Below, in pieces: positions 12,566-24,509 of a DNA stretch of 64,000 bases. The notes below the pieces were generated by a model. It was given only the letters and a program-made list of their open reading frames with translations. It ran no database searches and had not been told where the DNA came from. A program made the translations under genes and the position numbers. Source of the stretch: Reticulitermes speratus (taxonomy: Eukaryota; Arthropoda; Insecta; Blattodea; Rhinotermitidae); NCBI GenBank assembly GCA_021186555.1, contig JAJKFL010000005.1, forward strand, positions 40,451,135 to 40,515,134, written 5' to 3'. Positions within the stretch are counted from its first letter, which is position 1; every line of letters begins with the position of its first letter.

Positions 12566-12829
12566 TACTGTGCATGCCATGAACGTAGATAGGGAGTAGA
12601 AGTACAGCTCCACTCAGTCTTAACCTCCGCACTGGACAGAAGTCAGCGGTCAGTTTCAAACCCCGGCCGCTGTACCTCTACGGAAACAGCCGCCGGTGCC
12701 AATTGCATGGGAGACTCGGTGGACCCACGAGCCTGTCTGGGCGCTGTGGTATACAGAAAGAGCCTCTGCCGGGAATCGTACCACGATTCCTCGGGCGTCC
12801 AGTCCGTAGCTAGTCACTACACAGGCTAC
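12566..12829 (-). mobile_element. SINE-B copy, tRNA-derived
   Basis: The minus-strand order is tRNA-like head (GACTAGCTACGGACTGGACG), degraded B-box, GGGACGG-type linker, conserved body around 12655-12700 (CCCCGGCCGCTGTACC on the plus strand) and tail CTGTACTTCTACTCCCTATC. It is near full length compared with 57707-57988 but diverged. Three overlapping short frames in it are not genes. Confidence 0.75.
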
Positions 12830-14009
12830 ATTATCCTGGCTCCTATTGCTTTTGTTATCGTGTGTTGGAACACAGGTGTGGGAGTGCAACAACTTAGCAA
12901 GTGGCGATGTAAAGTCTCGAAACTGTGTCAGAAGTAGGACTACGTCATACACAGGTAGCCTATATGATACCTGCCTGTCCAAAACTAGAAATTCCCATTT
13001 CTTTTCAGTAACCCAACTCAGAGAATAAGGCAATCCTCACGACGCTGAAACAAATATCCATGAACTAACTGCAGAAAGCTAAGCTGACCTCGAAACTCTC
13101 TTCTTTTCATTGTGATATCTGCCTTATTCCAGATATTCACTTATGTGGCAGTGCTGAGGCTGGTGTATAGGCGAGGTGAAAGGTATGTTCGCGTGTCTAG
13201 GAATATAACAGTGTCCAGGCGACTAACAGAGAGAAACAGTTGATTTAAGAGTCTGGCGTGAGACACGGCCATGGATTGCTCGTTATCTTTAAATCGGGTA
13301 ATGAGAATTTCAGGTGTACTTCCACATCTCCCCCCCCCCCCCACGCCTCCAACTGCCCCAGTAGTTTCTAAACGATATCCCTTCTGCCTCGCCTGCCCAC
13401 CCTAAAATGTTTTATATCCATCACACAATCTACCCTTTTTCTATTCAAATACAGTCGCATGGCAAACCATCACTTAAATGATAAAAAGGTAAATAAATTA
13501 TTATAATAGAATGGTGGAACAGGAAGTCTGGTGATAACTATGAAACTTCCTTCCATGTAATGCTACACATGATTTATTCCTATAAAATATTTTACATGCT
13601 ATCGTCTGGTTTTTCTCCTAGAGTTTCTTTGTTTTTTCCCAACCCATGATAACTAAACTAACCAACGAACTAACTTCACGCTATAAGGCGGTTCATTGAA
13701 GTTGGCAGTTCTTCGTCCAGTTAAGACGTTCCCTTTATCTCAAACTCTGTGTCCATACACACCAGCAAGAAACGTCAGTCAGTAGTAGGGCCCTACAACA
13801 TGAGCTATCCTAATTCATTAATTCTAAAAGTCTTGAGTTCGGCCAGAGGTGAAGCCACAATTGAGTACTCCGTCTGTGATAGCTAGAATGTTCAATGCCG
13901 CAGGGCCAAGATGGTTAAATATGGCGCGCTCGTGAAATAATAACTGATAGGGTAACACCGGAACACTCAGAGAAAAACCTGCTCCAGTGCCACTTCGCGT
14001 TAAATAATC
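12830..14009. other. Unassigned sequence
   Basis: Apart from the poly(C) run no repeat family or gene was recognised. Confidence 0.4.
13330..13342. repeat. Poly(C) run
   Basis: A homopolymer of about 13 C; its exact length is prone to sequencing error. Confidence 0.9.
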
Positions 14010-14120
14010 TCACACACATACACACACACACACACACACATACTGCACTTATCAACACGTTTAGAACTGAAATGTCGACAAGACCCACTTTAGTAATAAT
14101 AATAATAATAATAATAATAT
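14010..14120. repeat. (CA)n and (AAT)n microsatellites
   Basis: (CA)n at about 14010-14041 and (AAT)n at about 14094-14120 lie just 5' of a truncated LINE tail. Confidence 0.95.
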
Positions 14121-14139
14121 GTACGAAGGCAGGAAGGCT

Positions 14140-14381
14140 AACTGGATTGGTCACACTTTGCGCAGGAACTGCCTTCTAAACACGTTACTGAAGGAAAGAT
14201 AGAGGGAAGGATAGAAGTGATAGAAGGATGAGGAAGAAGAAGTATGCAGATACTGGATGACCTTAAGGAACATAGAGGACACTTGAAATTGAAAGAGGAA
14301 GCAGTAGATCTCACTCTGTGGAGAACTCGCTTTGGAGGTGGCTATGGACCTGTCGTAAGACAGACAACAGAATAAATGAAT
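14140..14381 (+). pseudogene. RTE-type LINE tail, 3'-terminal coding and UTR
   Basis: Translation gives NWIGHTLRRNCLLNTLLKER, a stop, a low-complexity frameshifted stretch, then in another frame LDDLKEHRGHLKLKEEAVDL and LWRTRFGGGYGPVVRQTTE followed by a stop and GAATAAATGAAT. This is the last part of the RTE-like polyprotein, downstream of the WTDRVRNE block seen at 5.9-6.2 kb, so the two copies cover complementary parts of the same family end. It is 5'-truncated and broken by a stop and a frameshift. Confidence 0.85.
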
Positions 14382-14825
14382 ATAGGCCTACATCAGTATC
14401 CTGAATATTCTTCTGCATGATGTTTCCATGTGACATGTTTGACGAAATAAACCGGCACACTGTGATTATGCAATGTTATGCGACATGGCAATGAATTTTT
14501 TCCACAGTAAACGAACATGTAGGCTAATGCAAACATTTCGCACCGCGTTATGTGGAATGCATGTGCAGTCTTGCGAGTATACGCATTCACTGTTGCATTC
14601 TGAACACTGCGTCAAGGGAACCACCAAAGGCCCTTCCTGTGGCAAGCCAGTGAGCACTAAATGCTGGATTGTATGTCAGTCGTAAAAGCTATGGCGCATC
14701 TACAACTAAGAACAGACAGTGTAGCCTTATGGGCTCTAAATTCAAGCCGCCATCTGAATGAATTTTATCCTTCCCTTCTGTTGCCCCACACTGGCCAGTG
14801 ATATTTCTCCTGTAAGGAAGTACGC

Positions 14826-15079
14826 GAAGGTAAAGTTGTCCCTGCACAGGTCATGAAGGTATGTTGGGAGTATAGGTACAGCTCCACTCATTCCTAACCT
14901 CGGAGCCTGATAAATCATCCGCTTCACGCTGGGGCCCTTTAACCCCGGCAAAAGTGTCCCTGGTGCTTATTGAACAGGAAGCTGGGTGAGCATCAAGCCA
15001 GTCTGGACGCTTTGCCCCTGTCTAAAATCGAACCCCAATTCCTCGAAACCGTAGCCTCCTCACTATAACGACTAACCTG
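14826..15079 (-). mobile_element. SINE-B copy, tRNA-derived
   Basis: Begins GAAGGTAAAGTTGTCCCTGC (the element's 3' end), passes through CAGCTCCACTCATTCCTAAC, the GGCCCTTTAACCCCGG body and GTCTGGACGC, and ends in a degraded tRNA-like head (ATCGAACCCCAA, TCACTATAACGACTA). Confidence 0.8.
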
Positions 15080-16502
15080 TAAGAGACTAATAAAAACAAT
15101 TCACAGTTCAGTCGTTTGGACGAAATTTTTTAAATTTCAATAACAATGATAGAGACTGTTCCTACTTTAAGCGATCAGCACGCTATTCTCTTACGCGTTT
15201 CGGAGGAACGTGCAGTCTCCATCTTCCGATTCACCGAATGGTTCAGGTGGTTACAGAATGACTACTGTTGTTTTTGTAAATGTAAAATTAAACACGTGTT
15301 AGGCTCGTGACTCCGCTTACGCTGTAACGTTGCTGAATAAGAACACTGTTCATTTATTCTTCAGGTCGGGAAACCCTTAGCGAATACAGATTTATGTACA
15401 AGCGTATCCACACTGTACCAACACAACCACCGTATTTTGACCAAAAAGGGGCGGTCACACGAGAAGCGAAAGTGCACTGCCGGATATATTATGGTTGTAA
15501 CATGGCGGGTTTTGGGGAGAGATGAGGTGGGGACAGAAAGTGATATCAATAAGCTTGTGAAATCGCATCATTTAACCCACGACCGCCCCGCACCTCACCT
15601 TGCGCATATCGTTTCTCCTCTTTAACGCATCGAGCTGGCGATGAGAGGTCAAAATAATTGTTTCATTCAATCCAAATCATCCAGATCCCCAGCCCCCTGA
15701 CACCAAATATAAATCATACAACTGAGGCTTATCTGGTATTACAAGAGTGTTATCCGAAATGTCATTTTAACGGCGCGAATGTAGATGGAAATTTCTGCTC
15801 CCTTATTTGCCCCACACTACTTCAAATTTAACCCACCCAATTACCTGCAATATAATTTAAAAATCAAACCACCCCTTGTCACTGCGCAACACAATCCTGC
15901 TGCTTTCCACTCTAAAATTTTGGAGTTTTACAGTAACAAAGTGGTTGGGCCATGATTGTTCAGAAATTATCTTCGCGGTTTTAATCTTGTATTACTGGCG
16001 TACCGGACCGCACCAAAGTCGGCAAAGAAATGTGGAAAGTACGGGTAGAAATTCACTGACGCCCGCAAGTAAACTGTAAGTGACATAATTTTCACGAAAC
16101 TCATGCCTATTCAACAACGCTTTGTATAGACTACACGCAAGTTCAAGAAAACATAGAAAACGATTTAGTATCTGATACTAGGTCATGGACGGACGGACAT
16201 AATTTTTCTCCATACAAAGCATTTTCCTTCTTGTTTCGTAAAGGATCCTAAAAAGTCAATACCGCTGGTACAGTCGTCGTCACGATGCAGAGAAATCTTT
16301 AGGTGCATTTACTGTCGCAATTGAAAGACACATTACAATAGTGTGTCAATTTTCTGTAGTAAAAAAACACGAGCGTTGAGATATGTTTGAAGTATGATAT
16401 CTGTTATTAACGTTTGGTGTAGAGATTTAATAAATCATCATAAATCAAGAAGAGAGGTGCCGTGGAGTACAGCGTGGATATTATGGCAGCCCGTCATATT
16501 AC
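15080..16502. other. Unassigned sequence
   Basis: No gene or repeat family recognised. Several frames of 60-67 codons are at chance expectation. Confidence 0.45.
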
Positions 16503-16504
16503 AG

Positions 16505-16600
16505 GCACACACACACACACACACACACGCGTGTGGAGGTGATTTGTTACGAGTTTACTTTTGTATTATATATACTTAAATATATATATATACTTAAATA
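16505..16600. repeat. (CA)n and TATACTTAAA repeats
   Basis: (CA)n at 16505-16530 is followed by an AT-rich duplication of TATACTTAAATA around (TA)n at 16565-16600. Confidence 0.9.
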
Positions 16601-18174
16601 GCTTTATGAGTATATGTGTGATTCTACCTGCAAATATACTGCCAACTAAAACCCATTTTTAATTATTCCATAAGAAACGCTTATGCTCAAATAGTATATT
16701 AACACCTTATGAATACATAACCAAATTTTACGAAGTTTTTTAAATGTAAAGAGGGCCCTTTTCAAGCGGAAACCCAGACATGGATTTTTATTACGCCGCT
16801 CTGAAAACATTTCTGATTCAATGTCAAGTTTTTTTATAGTTACCGGATACAGAACCTCTTCAGTAATTCAAATATCGACACTCTCTCGTCTTGAAATACC
16901 AATATCAGAACATTCCAAGAGTAGTAGCAGTATCCGAAATTCACTAGTTTACTTTTCCTTCTGTTTTGCCAGAATTCTTTTGGTGACGTGATCCTTTACA
17001 AAACTTTTTCTCCATCTTCTTCATGTCACACAGTACAATAGCTGGGGCATCGAAAATTGACGTATCCTGATGTAAAATGAAGACCGAAACCATCTCATGC
17101 CATAGCTCCAGGAGATTCCTTACCTGCTTCCACTAGCCGATATCACCTTCTCTATAACCCGCTAGACATGACGAACATCTGACATTCCAACATTCCAGAA
17201 CGTCACCCAGCGTTATTTGAATACTTTCAGCTGCTAACTTTTTCGAAAAAAATTTCCCTTACTCCACACAACTTCCATCTTATTTTTTTTTTCATCCTGC
17301 CAGTTCTTAAAGGTGTGACATATTTAGGAGCTGATGGGGTGACATGTGGCACATGACGTCAATAGGCTACACTGTACCTGTAGACACCCTTTGTCGATAA
17401 AATGCAGCAGGGTTGTTTGAGAGAGGTACACGAACTAAACACGACAGAAGGTGCAAGTATAACGTAAAATTGGCGCTCTCGGATCTTCTCCTGTGGCCAT
17501 ACCATTTAACCAAGTGGAGTCACGCTTTTTGTTGTTGGCCACAATTGTATATTATAGAACGTTATTAATATTATTACGGTCGTTTATTACATTTCTTTGA
17601 AAAACCTTCAATTGATGTGTCTATGTTGATCTTGTCTATGTAAAATTTACCAATCATACATAACTTTGTAGTTTCAGCCCATCGGTATATTTTGTAACTC
17701 CTGAATTACAAACAATATTTGGGTGCACAATTTGTAGGTATATTCATAATCTAATCTGCATAGCAAATTTCATATTCCTAGATATGAGCAATAAATACTA
17801 TATATTATTATGACATGTTTTCATTTTACTTAATTATGACATCCTGTAAATCACATGAACAACAAAAATAGTGCAAAATTAAAAAAGCCTACATCTTGTG
17901 TTGTTAATGCTGTATTTAGTAATGAAATGCAATGTACACTATGAGTTAGCTTTCCGGCGCAGTCGAAGACAAAACAGACGTACAAAGAAAAAACAGAAGT
18001 ACACAAAACAATGAATAAAACAAGTAAGAAAAAATCCGCGTACATATAAAGAAGAAAATAAATAGCCTAAATAAACAAGAAAACACAAGACAAGGACACG
18101 CAAACGCACAACTAGTAAAAGATAAAAGGGAAAAGAAAAAGAAAAAGAGGGAAAGAATGTTAGGAAAGAATAAG
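16601..18174. other. Unassigned AT-rich sequence
   Basis: No gene or repeat family recognised. A purine-rich tract lies just 3' of this interval's centre (18115-18160 region) before the foldback insertion. Confidence 0.4.
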
Positions 18175-18188
18175 CATGGAAGCAGAAT

Positions 18189-18502
18189 TTCATGTTGTAT
18201 TTACTGTGCATTTTATCACGGGTTTAGGTTTAAACCAACTAATGCAAAAGATTATTAAGACAGTAAGATGTATTTGTAACCCCTACATACGTTTCGGCAA
18301 TCACGTTGTCATCCTCAGAAGGCGTTCATCAAAGAATCACAAGCAACTATGTCAACTATATATCTGAATGCCATAGTTGCTTGTGATTCTTTGACGAACG
18401 CCCCCTGAGGATGGCAACTTGATTGCCGAAAGGTATGTCGGGGTTACAAATACATCTTACTGTCTTAATAATCATGTGCGTTAGTTGGTTTTAGCTTAAA
18501 CT
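18189..18502. mobile_element. Foldback element with 14-bp target duplication and hammerhead-like core
   Basis: Two arms (about 18220-18350 and 18370-18500) are inverse complements with few mismatches, e.g. CAAAGAATCACAAGCAACTA in both orientations. The element is flanked by CATGGAAGCAGAAT on each side (18175-18188 and 18503-18516), a perfect 14-bp direct repeat. The right arm carries CTGAGGA (18405), a GGCAA/TTGCC hairpin and GAAA (18428). The left arm carries the same motif order on the minus strand. No protein frame is present. A 14-bp duplication is longer than usual for most cut-and-paste families and fits retroposition (inference). Confidence 0.8.
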
Positions 18503-18516
18503 CATGGAAGCAGAAT

Positions 18517-19329
18517 GTATAAACGCACATGCAAACGAAGTAAATAAGATAAAGAGTGGAAAATGAAGAAGGGTATGAAACAAACGAAAGTGAGGAATAT
18601 GACAGAAAACGAAAAATTAAAGAATGAAAGAAGACTCTAATTGACTGCAATTAACGCCTCTGATCCTGGAGGGATCGGGACTGTAATAAGAGTCAAATAC
18701 TGGCTTCCGCCTGCAGCTTCGGAATGCTTTGAAGCGCTTTTGAAAATCGTAAACTTTGCTTACTATTATGAAACTAGGAAGTATCGAATATCGAAAGTAA
18801 CTCGGGCTTGTATTGCTGAGAATTGCTCGCGTTATTGGCATTCAATATCCATCAAGTACACAGGTATTTTGTAATAAATACATCGAGAGCAATTTAAGAG
18901 CTAGCTTTAGAGGTACAGTCATGAGAATTATTCAGGAAAACCACTAAATAACATAGTTTAGGATTGTATGGTATTTAAACTATTCAATCACAGTACTTTA
19001 ATAGGAGAAAGAAATATTTCATACAGACATGCTTACCATTGTTAATGAAAACACTGCGGCTAGAAAATGACATGGGGGTGCTGCGTAAATACACAAAGCA
19101 AAGGACAAATGAATCAGTGAAATAAAATACTGTTGTATGCGTGTCCCGGAGGGAAGGATTTGTCATTGGCGCTGGCCGGGGTTCACAGAGTTTAGTAGTG
19201 TTGAATTATGTCCATTACTCGCAGCTCCATTTAAGATTTACTCCATATCCTTACACGTTTTCCTTTGGCAATTAGGCTCTGAATCTGCTACGCATTCCTC
19301 TGCCGCTGCACTACTGATAATTACTTGTT
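18517..19329. other. Unassigned sequence
   Basis: No repeat or gene recognised. The 77-codon frame at 18641-18874 has no known domain. Confidence 0.4.
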
Positions 19330-19346
19330 CTGCTGCTGCTACTACT

Positions 19347-19390
<44 letters not shown>

Positions 19391-19434
19391 TACTACCTAC
19401 TACACTACACTCCCTACTACCTACTAATACTACC
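19330..19434. repeat. (TAC)n microsatellite
   Basis: CTG units give way to a long (TAC)n array with interruptions at the 3' side. A polytyrosine frame through it is an artefact. Confidence 0.95.
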
Positions 19435-19738
19435 ACAGAATTATACTGAATAATAATCTTTAAATGTTTTACAACATAATTTTACAATTGCTTATCACTA
19501 ATCAGTAGTGTGACTATATAAGATCATTTTCACATCCTGAAGTCTAATTATGACTGGATTAATGGCACCAACTAATATACCATAATAAAATTAAAGAAAG
19601 TTTAAGTTTGTCTCACCGGTGTTTAGGTCTCTGTCAGCGGACATAAAGCTGATAAAAGAGTACAATACCCAGTCCCACTCTCGTGTCATATTCGATTTAT
19701 TTAAGTAACATATGATATTAGCTTTCGCATAATTACTA

Positions 19739-19997
19739 GCCGCAGATCCCAGTGACCACACGGTCTAACGCATGGGTCTACGGCCGCTCGCTTGCTGGTA
19801 TTGCGGGTTCGAATCCCCCGGGACATGAATGTCTTCTCTTGTAAGTGTTGTGTGTTGCTTGGTAGTGGTCTCTGTGACGGGCCGATTACTTGTCCAGAGG
19901 AGTCCTAACGAGTGTGGTGTGCCTAAATGAGTGTGACGAGGAACCTCATGGACTGGGCCTACCACTTGGGCTGTCGAGCCATGACAAAAAATATAAA
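19739..19997 (+). mobile_element. SINE-A copy, tRNA-derived
   Basis: The head GATCCCAGTGACCACACGGT and B-box GGGTTCGAATCCC resemble the A and B boxes of an RNA polymerase III promoter. The body contains TGTTGTGTGTTGCTTGG, GTCCAGAGGAGTCCTAACGA and GGGCTGTCGAGCCAT, then an A-rich tail. It is diverged from the young copies at 32.4 and 56.1 kb. Confidence 0.85.
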
Positions 19998-22900
19998 TAC
20001 TAATCGTGTCTTCATTCCTGATAATTGTTATGCTCTATTTCCCCTCGACGTGACAGCAACTTTAGAGAGCTCTCGTGCATCCTCAGCGTCTCATTGCAGT
20101 TGTAATAGAGGTGATGACGTATTTCGTATTTTACATTACAGTTACACTTTTAATTGGTCAATTGCTCTCACTGAAAATCCCGTTGACTGCCATTCACAAT
20201 TTCACCGCCACTGTACATAGGGCAATAAATATAGACATGTCTCAAGTGTCACAATTCTCCGCTGTTTTCCACTTCTTTAGAATACTGCATTAAGCAGCAA
20301 AATCAGTAACCTTTAACATCCCAAACAGTTCTGACAATGTGACGTTTCATTTCTAAATGCTTGCATCCACTAACAAGGATGACGTCACCCCTTAAAGCCT
20401 AGTGGTTAGTAAACGTCCATCTAGTTTTAACGCAGCGTCTCATATTGCTCGCAGTGTGTATTATGCGTTCCGTATAATTCTTCCAATAAACAGTTCCTGC
20501 TTCCCCATACAGCATTCACTGATCGTCTTTCTACAAGACGCACAGTTTTATATATAAGATACGAACTGAAATTTTATGTACAATGTAAATTTAATTTTCT
20601 CTTCGAAGAGTTAAGCGAAAGATTCGACGTTTAAAATCAGGCACGTCGGTTTGTCCAGACTGAATCCACAGTTTTATTACTCAGCGCTTCCCTGTGATAT
20701 TCTTACTCACTTTCGAGTGACATTCTAAATCTTAGTTTTTCAAGCGAACTCGCCCTCTTTTTGGACATCAGATGCTTATTTCATGAAAGTTTACAGTGCT
20801 CTGATGTTCCGCCAAAGACACATTTAAATTTTAAATGAGGTCTTAATATGTAGGAATGCATCAATAACGTCCCTTTTCATTTGTAATTTATTGATTTCCG
20901 TCCCAACAAGCACCAGTAAATCAAGCAAGGTACTGTTGATTTTTATTCACAAGAACCTTTATTTATTCCAGTAATTTACTACCTTAATGTTTCTCTGTTC
21001 GAATTTTAGGCAGTCTCTTCCCCCTTCTTATGCTTTCAGCTTTCTCAAGTTTGGGACTATGTGAGTACAGTAATTGTTTTAAAGGTCTATGTGATAAATT
21101 CGTTATTACTATCTACTGTTTCCTGATAATATAAAAACATCTCGTCTCAAAGTGTGTCTGAATACTGTACAAGCTGATACTAATTACGTACAAAAGCGAC
21201 GTATTAAACACAATACAAATTACAACTTCTGTGCTGTTTCGGTCTTGCATATAAGTTGGTAATCTCGTTGTACTTAGCCGAAAATAATTATTAGTCCAGT
21301 GTAACAGGTCTTGGTGTTTTGTTAAATGCAATGTTTTATGAAATTCATGTCGATTAGATATATTCTCACGTATATAGATGTTAGTTTTATTTGTGGTTTA
21401 TTTAAGGACAATATCAGTGCCTGACGGTTCTCAGATATGAAACATGTTTCATCACAAGTTTTGTTCTGTCTACAACGTAATGCTTTTTATAAATTCAGCT
21501 CATTTTGACCATAACTTGAGCATTATCCTGTCTCGCTTATCTTACATTCGTGTATAGTACACAAAACTACAAATGAAACCGCTGCAAGTTTATGTTACAT
21601 ACGATTTCTTCTTTCTGAATTTCCTATTTCATGGATTCATTTCCAAAGCTTGAATTTGAACACTTCGATCTAGACGGTATTTTGTGCTTCATTTATTAGA
21701 CCACTAACATTTTAAACAACAAAGCAGGCTGTTTCTGTAACAGCATGATTGTTGCTCATCTACGCAAGAAAGTGACTAAAACTGCGTTTTTAATAAAGGC
21801 CCAGTTCCATGGATTTACGTAGACTTTTACACGCATGTACAGTCTACATGAATATACAGCACGTGTTTATCTTAGGATTATGTCAAGAATCACATCGGAC
21901 TGATGGTTTTCCCCACCTCACCTTCAAATTAAGTATCACATTCCAGTCACATCCACTCCGACCTTTCTGAACTTTAATACAGGCGTGTCTTTGCATCCAC
22001 TTCGCCTACACTAATACCTCACACTTTTGGCGTTTTAGGAAGAAAATTTCCCAGTGGTTTTCATGCAGAGTAGCTAAGCACTTCTATATAGCCACCTTCT
22101 GAAGCATCGCCCCCTTCCTTCGTCGTTCACTTGAAGCATAAAGCAATTCCTGAAAGGAGGCAGTGGGTTATTTTTGGTGTGCTTACGAAGTAATAACGGG
22201 GGTCCAAAAGACAGCTCTCCCAAGCCTTTATTACGGTATGTGTTTAAACTATCTCTAGCACAGTTATGTAAGCCACAGAAACCCCAAGTTCTTCCATTTC
22301 ACAGAAGCCCAAAGGCACAGCTTCCCTGGCCAAAAATAGAAACCATATAAGCGCTTCGAAATTTCACTCCATTTTATACAGTTTCGGAGAATACGATAAA
22401 CGACATAATAATATCATAAAGAAATCAAGGGGATTCAACTCCGGAAATGATTGCTATCTTTCTTTTCAGAAAAATGTATCCGCCAGTGTTCTGAAACCGA
22501 GACATTAAAATCTTAAAAATTATAATTTTGTCCGTTTCTTTTGGGGAAGAACATAAACTTTGGTTGTATTATATCAAAGTGATGTTAGGGGTATGCAGAC
22601 ATGCAGACAAAAAGAAAGGAATTTGACACGAGGATGTAAGTAACTACTGAATGCGGATCCCGTAATGTTCAATGATAACATTAATATTTGGGTTAAGGTC
22701 GTGTTCTTCGAGCAGGAGGTTGAGGCTCAGGACCATGTCAAATGGTGTATTTCTGCGTTAGAGTGTTCAAACGTCGAATTCTTCTATAACGGGGTTAGGT
22801 CATTAGTCACATTAATGTTAACAATCCGAAGCGGCTTCGCCAAAGATTTTGTATTCCCCTGAAACGTAAGGCTGCTGAAAACTAATAAGCTAGGTTAAAC

Positions 22901-24276
22901 CACGCGTTGTAATAACGCTGCGGACTAGGCTTGATCCACCCCAACTCCTAGTAGCAGCTAATAACCTAGGATCTAGGCCTGTTTCCACAGGCAATATCAT
23001 TTACCGCATATTAATGCATGGATGGTCTAGACCACCCTAACCCAACCCCTAATCTTGCACTCTCAAATGATGGGGTTGCTTAGTATTTTAACTGTTAACC
23101 TTCCCTTACTGTCGTGTTCTTGCCTCTTGCAACAGCTTAATAACAAGAATAATAATCTTAGCCAATTACCTAATGCTGTCATAATAAATACAAAATTGCC
23201 GAATAAATGTAGCTAAAATAAGAAATGCTTCCTATCTTTCTTGTTATCTTTCTACTATATTATGTATTTTTTTTATCATTTTTCCACCGAACAATCTTTA
23301 AATTTTACTTCAAGCCACAATGAACATTTAGGAGATGATTGGAAAATAACATGGGGTGTCAGGATCCAGAGTGAATTCATCTTGCTAGCATAAGATACAG
23401 TGCCAGATGTCGTGAACACGGTACTGAAACTTCAACTTACCTAAACTTCAGAGGATTTTGTGAACAAACTGATCACGTGGGGCAACTGCCATCTTTTCAA
23501 GAAGGACAGCGTTCCACAGTTATTAGCAATTCTACATAGAAACAGGCAATAATCAAACGAACGGCACAAAAAGTAAAAGAAAGCAAGCAAGAAGGAAAGA
23601 GTGAGCGATGAGAACAAAAAAAAAATATTGAAGCAGTTCACTTTTCGGTGAAAAATTAGGAGATTGTTCGTATGAAAGACATTGAATGTCGAGATATAAT
23701 ACTATGTTTATCTGCAGAACCACTGTCTTGCTGCTTAGAACGCAGCCACAGTTAAAAAGCTGTTTTTGAAAACTTCGTGGAGAAATATTTCTGTTTTGCA
23801 CTAGATTCAACTTTTTGTTCGGCACTAAAATATCAATAGTGCAAGCTGTGGATCGACAGTGGTGAGTAACGTTTCATAAAAATTACGGAAAAATAACAGA
23901 AAGGAGACCCTATTCTTCAGAGGAGAGATTAGGGCCCGCAAATTCGGGAATATCACAACGTCTTAATTAATGATAAGCTATTTTAAAGGAAATTTAATTA
24001 AGGACTTCAAGCAAGTGGTTTCCTGTGATCAGATAAGATGCCACGTTCATCCAGTGTTTCTTGTGTAATGAGATGCAATACGTTATATTTACCGTGTGCA
24101 TCCCGCCTTTGTACCTGAAGAGTGTGAGATCTCAGTTGTGTAATACTCTTACTATAATCTATAGGCCTACAGAATATACCAGGGTTCAACAGATCCTGGG
24201 CCCCTGATCGACATGGCTCCCAGATATTCTCCGTAGCGCCCAGATATTTTCTACATTAATTACATTTTGCATAATT
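19998..24276. other. Long unassigned AT-rich stretch
   Basis: About 4.3 kb without recognised gene, SINE, LINE or tandem repeat. Frames reach only about 97 codons (19927-20220, partly in the SINE tail) and show no domains. It may be old decayed repeats or intron. Confidence 0.45.
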
Positions 24277-24509
24277 TCAAGCTTTCGCCGCTGTATAAAT
24301 AACGTCTTCGCTCTTCTGGGATGTTACGCAGCGTTGATTGGTACTTAATTACCGACGTTTCGGGACAGCCTGTCGGCCCAATCATCTTGGATTGCTTGGC
24401 CCTTGAAGATGAGACTGATAGGCTGTCCCGAAACGTCGGTAACTAACAACCAATCAATTCTGGGTAACATCCTAGAAGAGTGAAGACCTAATACTTTTTT
24501 ATTTATACC
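24277..24509. mobile_element. CGCCGCG-family foldback element
   Basis: The left arm contains TCGCTCTTCTGGGATGTTAC, GCAGCGTTGATTGG and ACCGACGTTTCGGGACAGCC; the right arm is the inverse complement (GGCTGTCCCGAAACGTCGGT, CCTAGAAGAGTGAAGAC). The loop holds CCAATCATCTTGGATTGC. TTGAAGA (24403) and GAAAC (24430) flank a short hairpin. It is related to the copies at 38.1, 53.5 and 54.6 kb. Confidence 0.75.

Noticed and set aside
18189..18502. microRNA precursor
   Set aside because: The hairpin arms exceed 120 bp and are flanked by a target duplication, so a mobile element explains it better; small-RNA production cannot be judged from sequence.
19137..19427. Frame with a long tyrosine run
   Set aside because: The run is the translation of a (TAC)n microsatellite.
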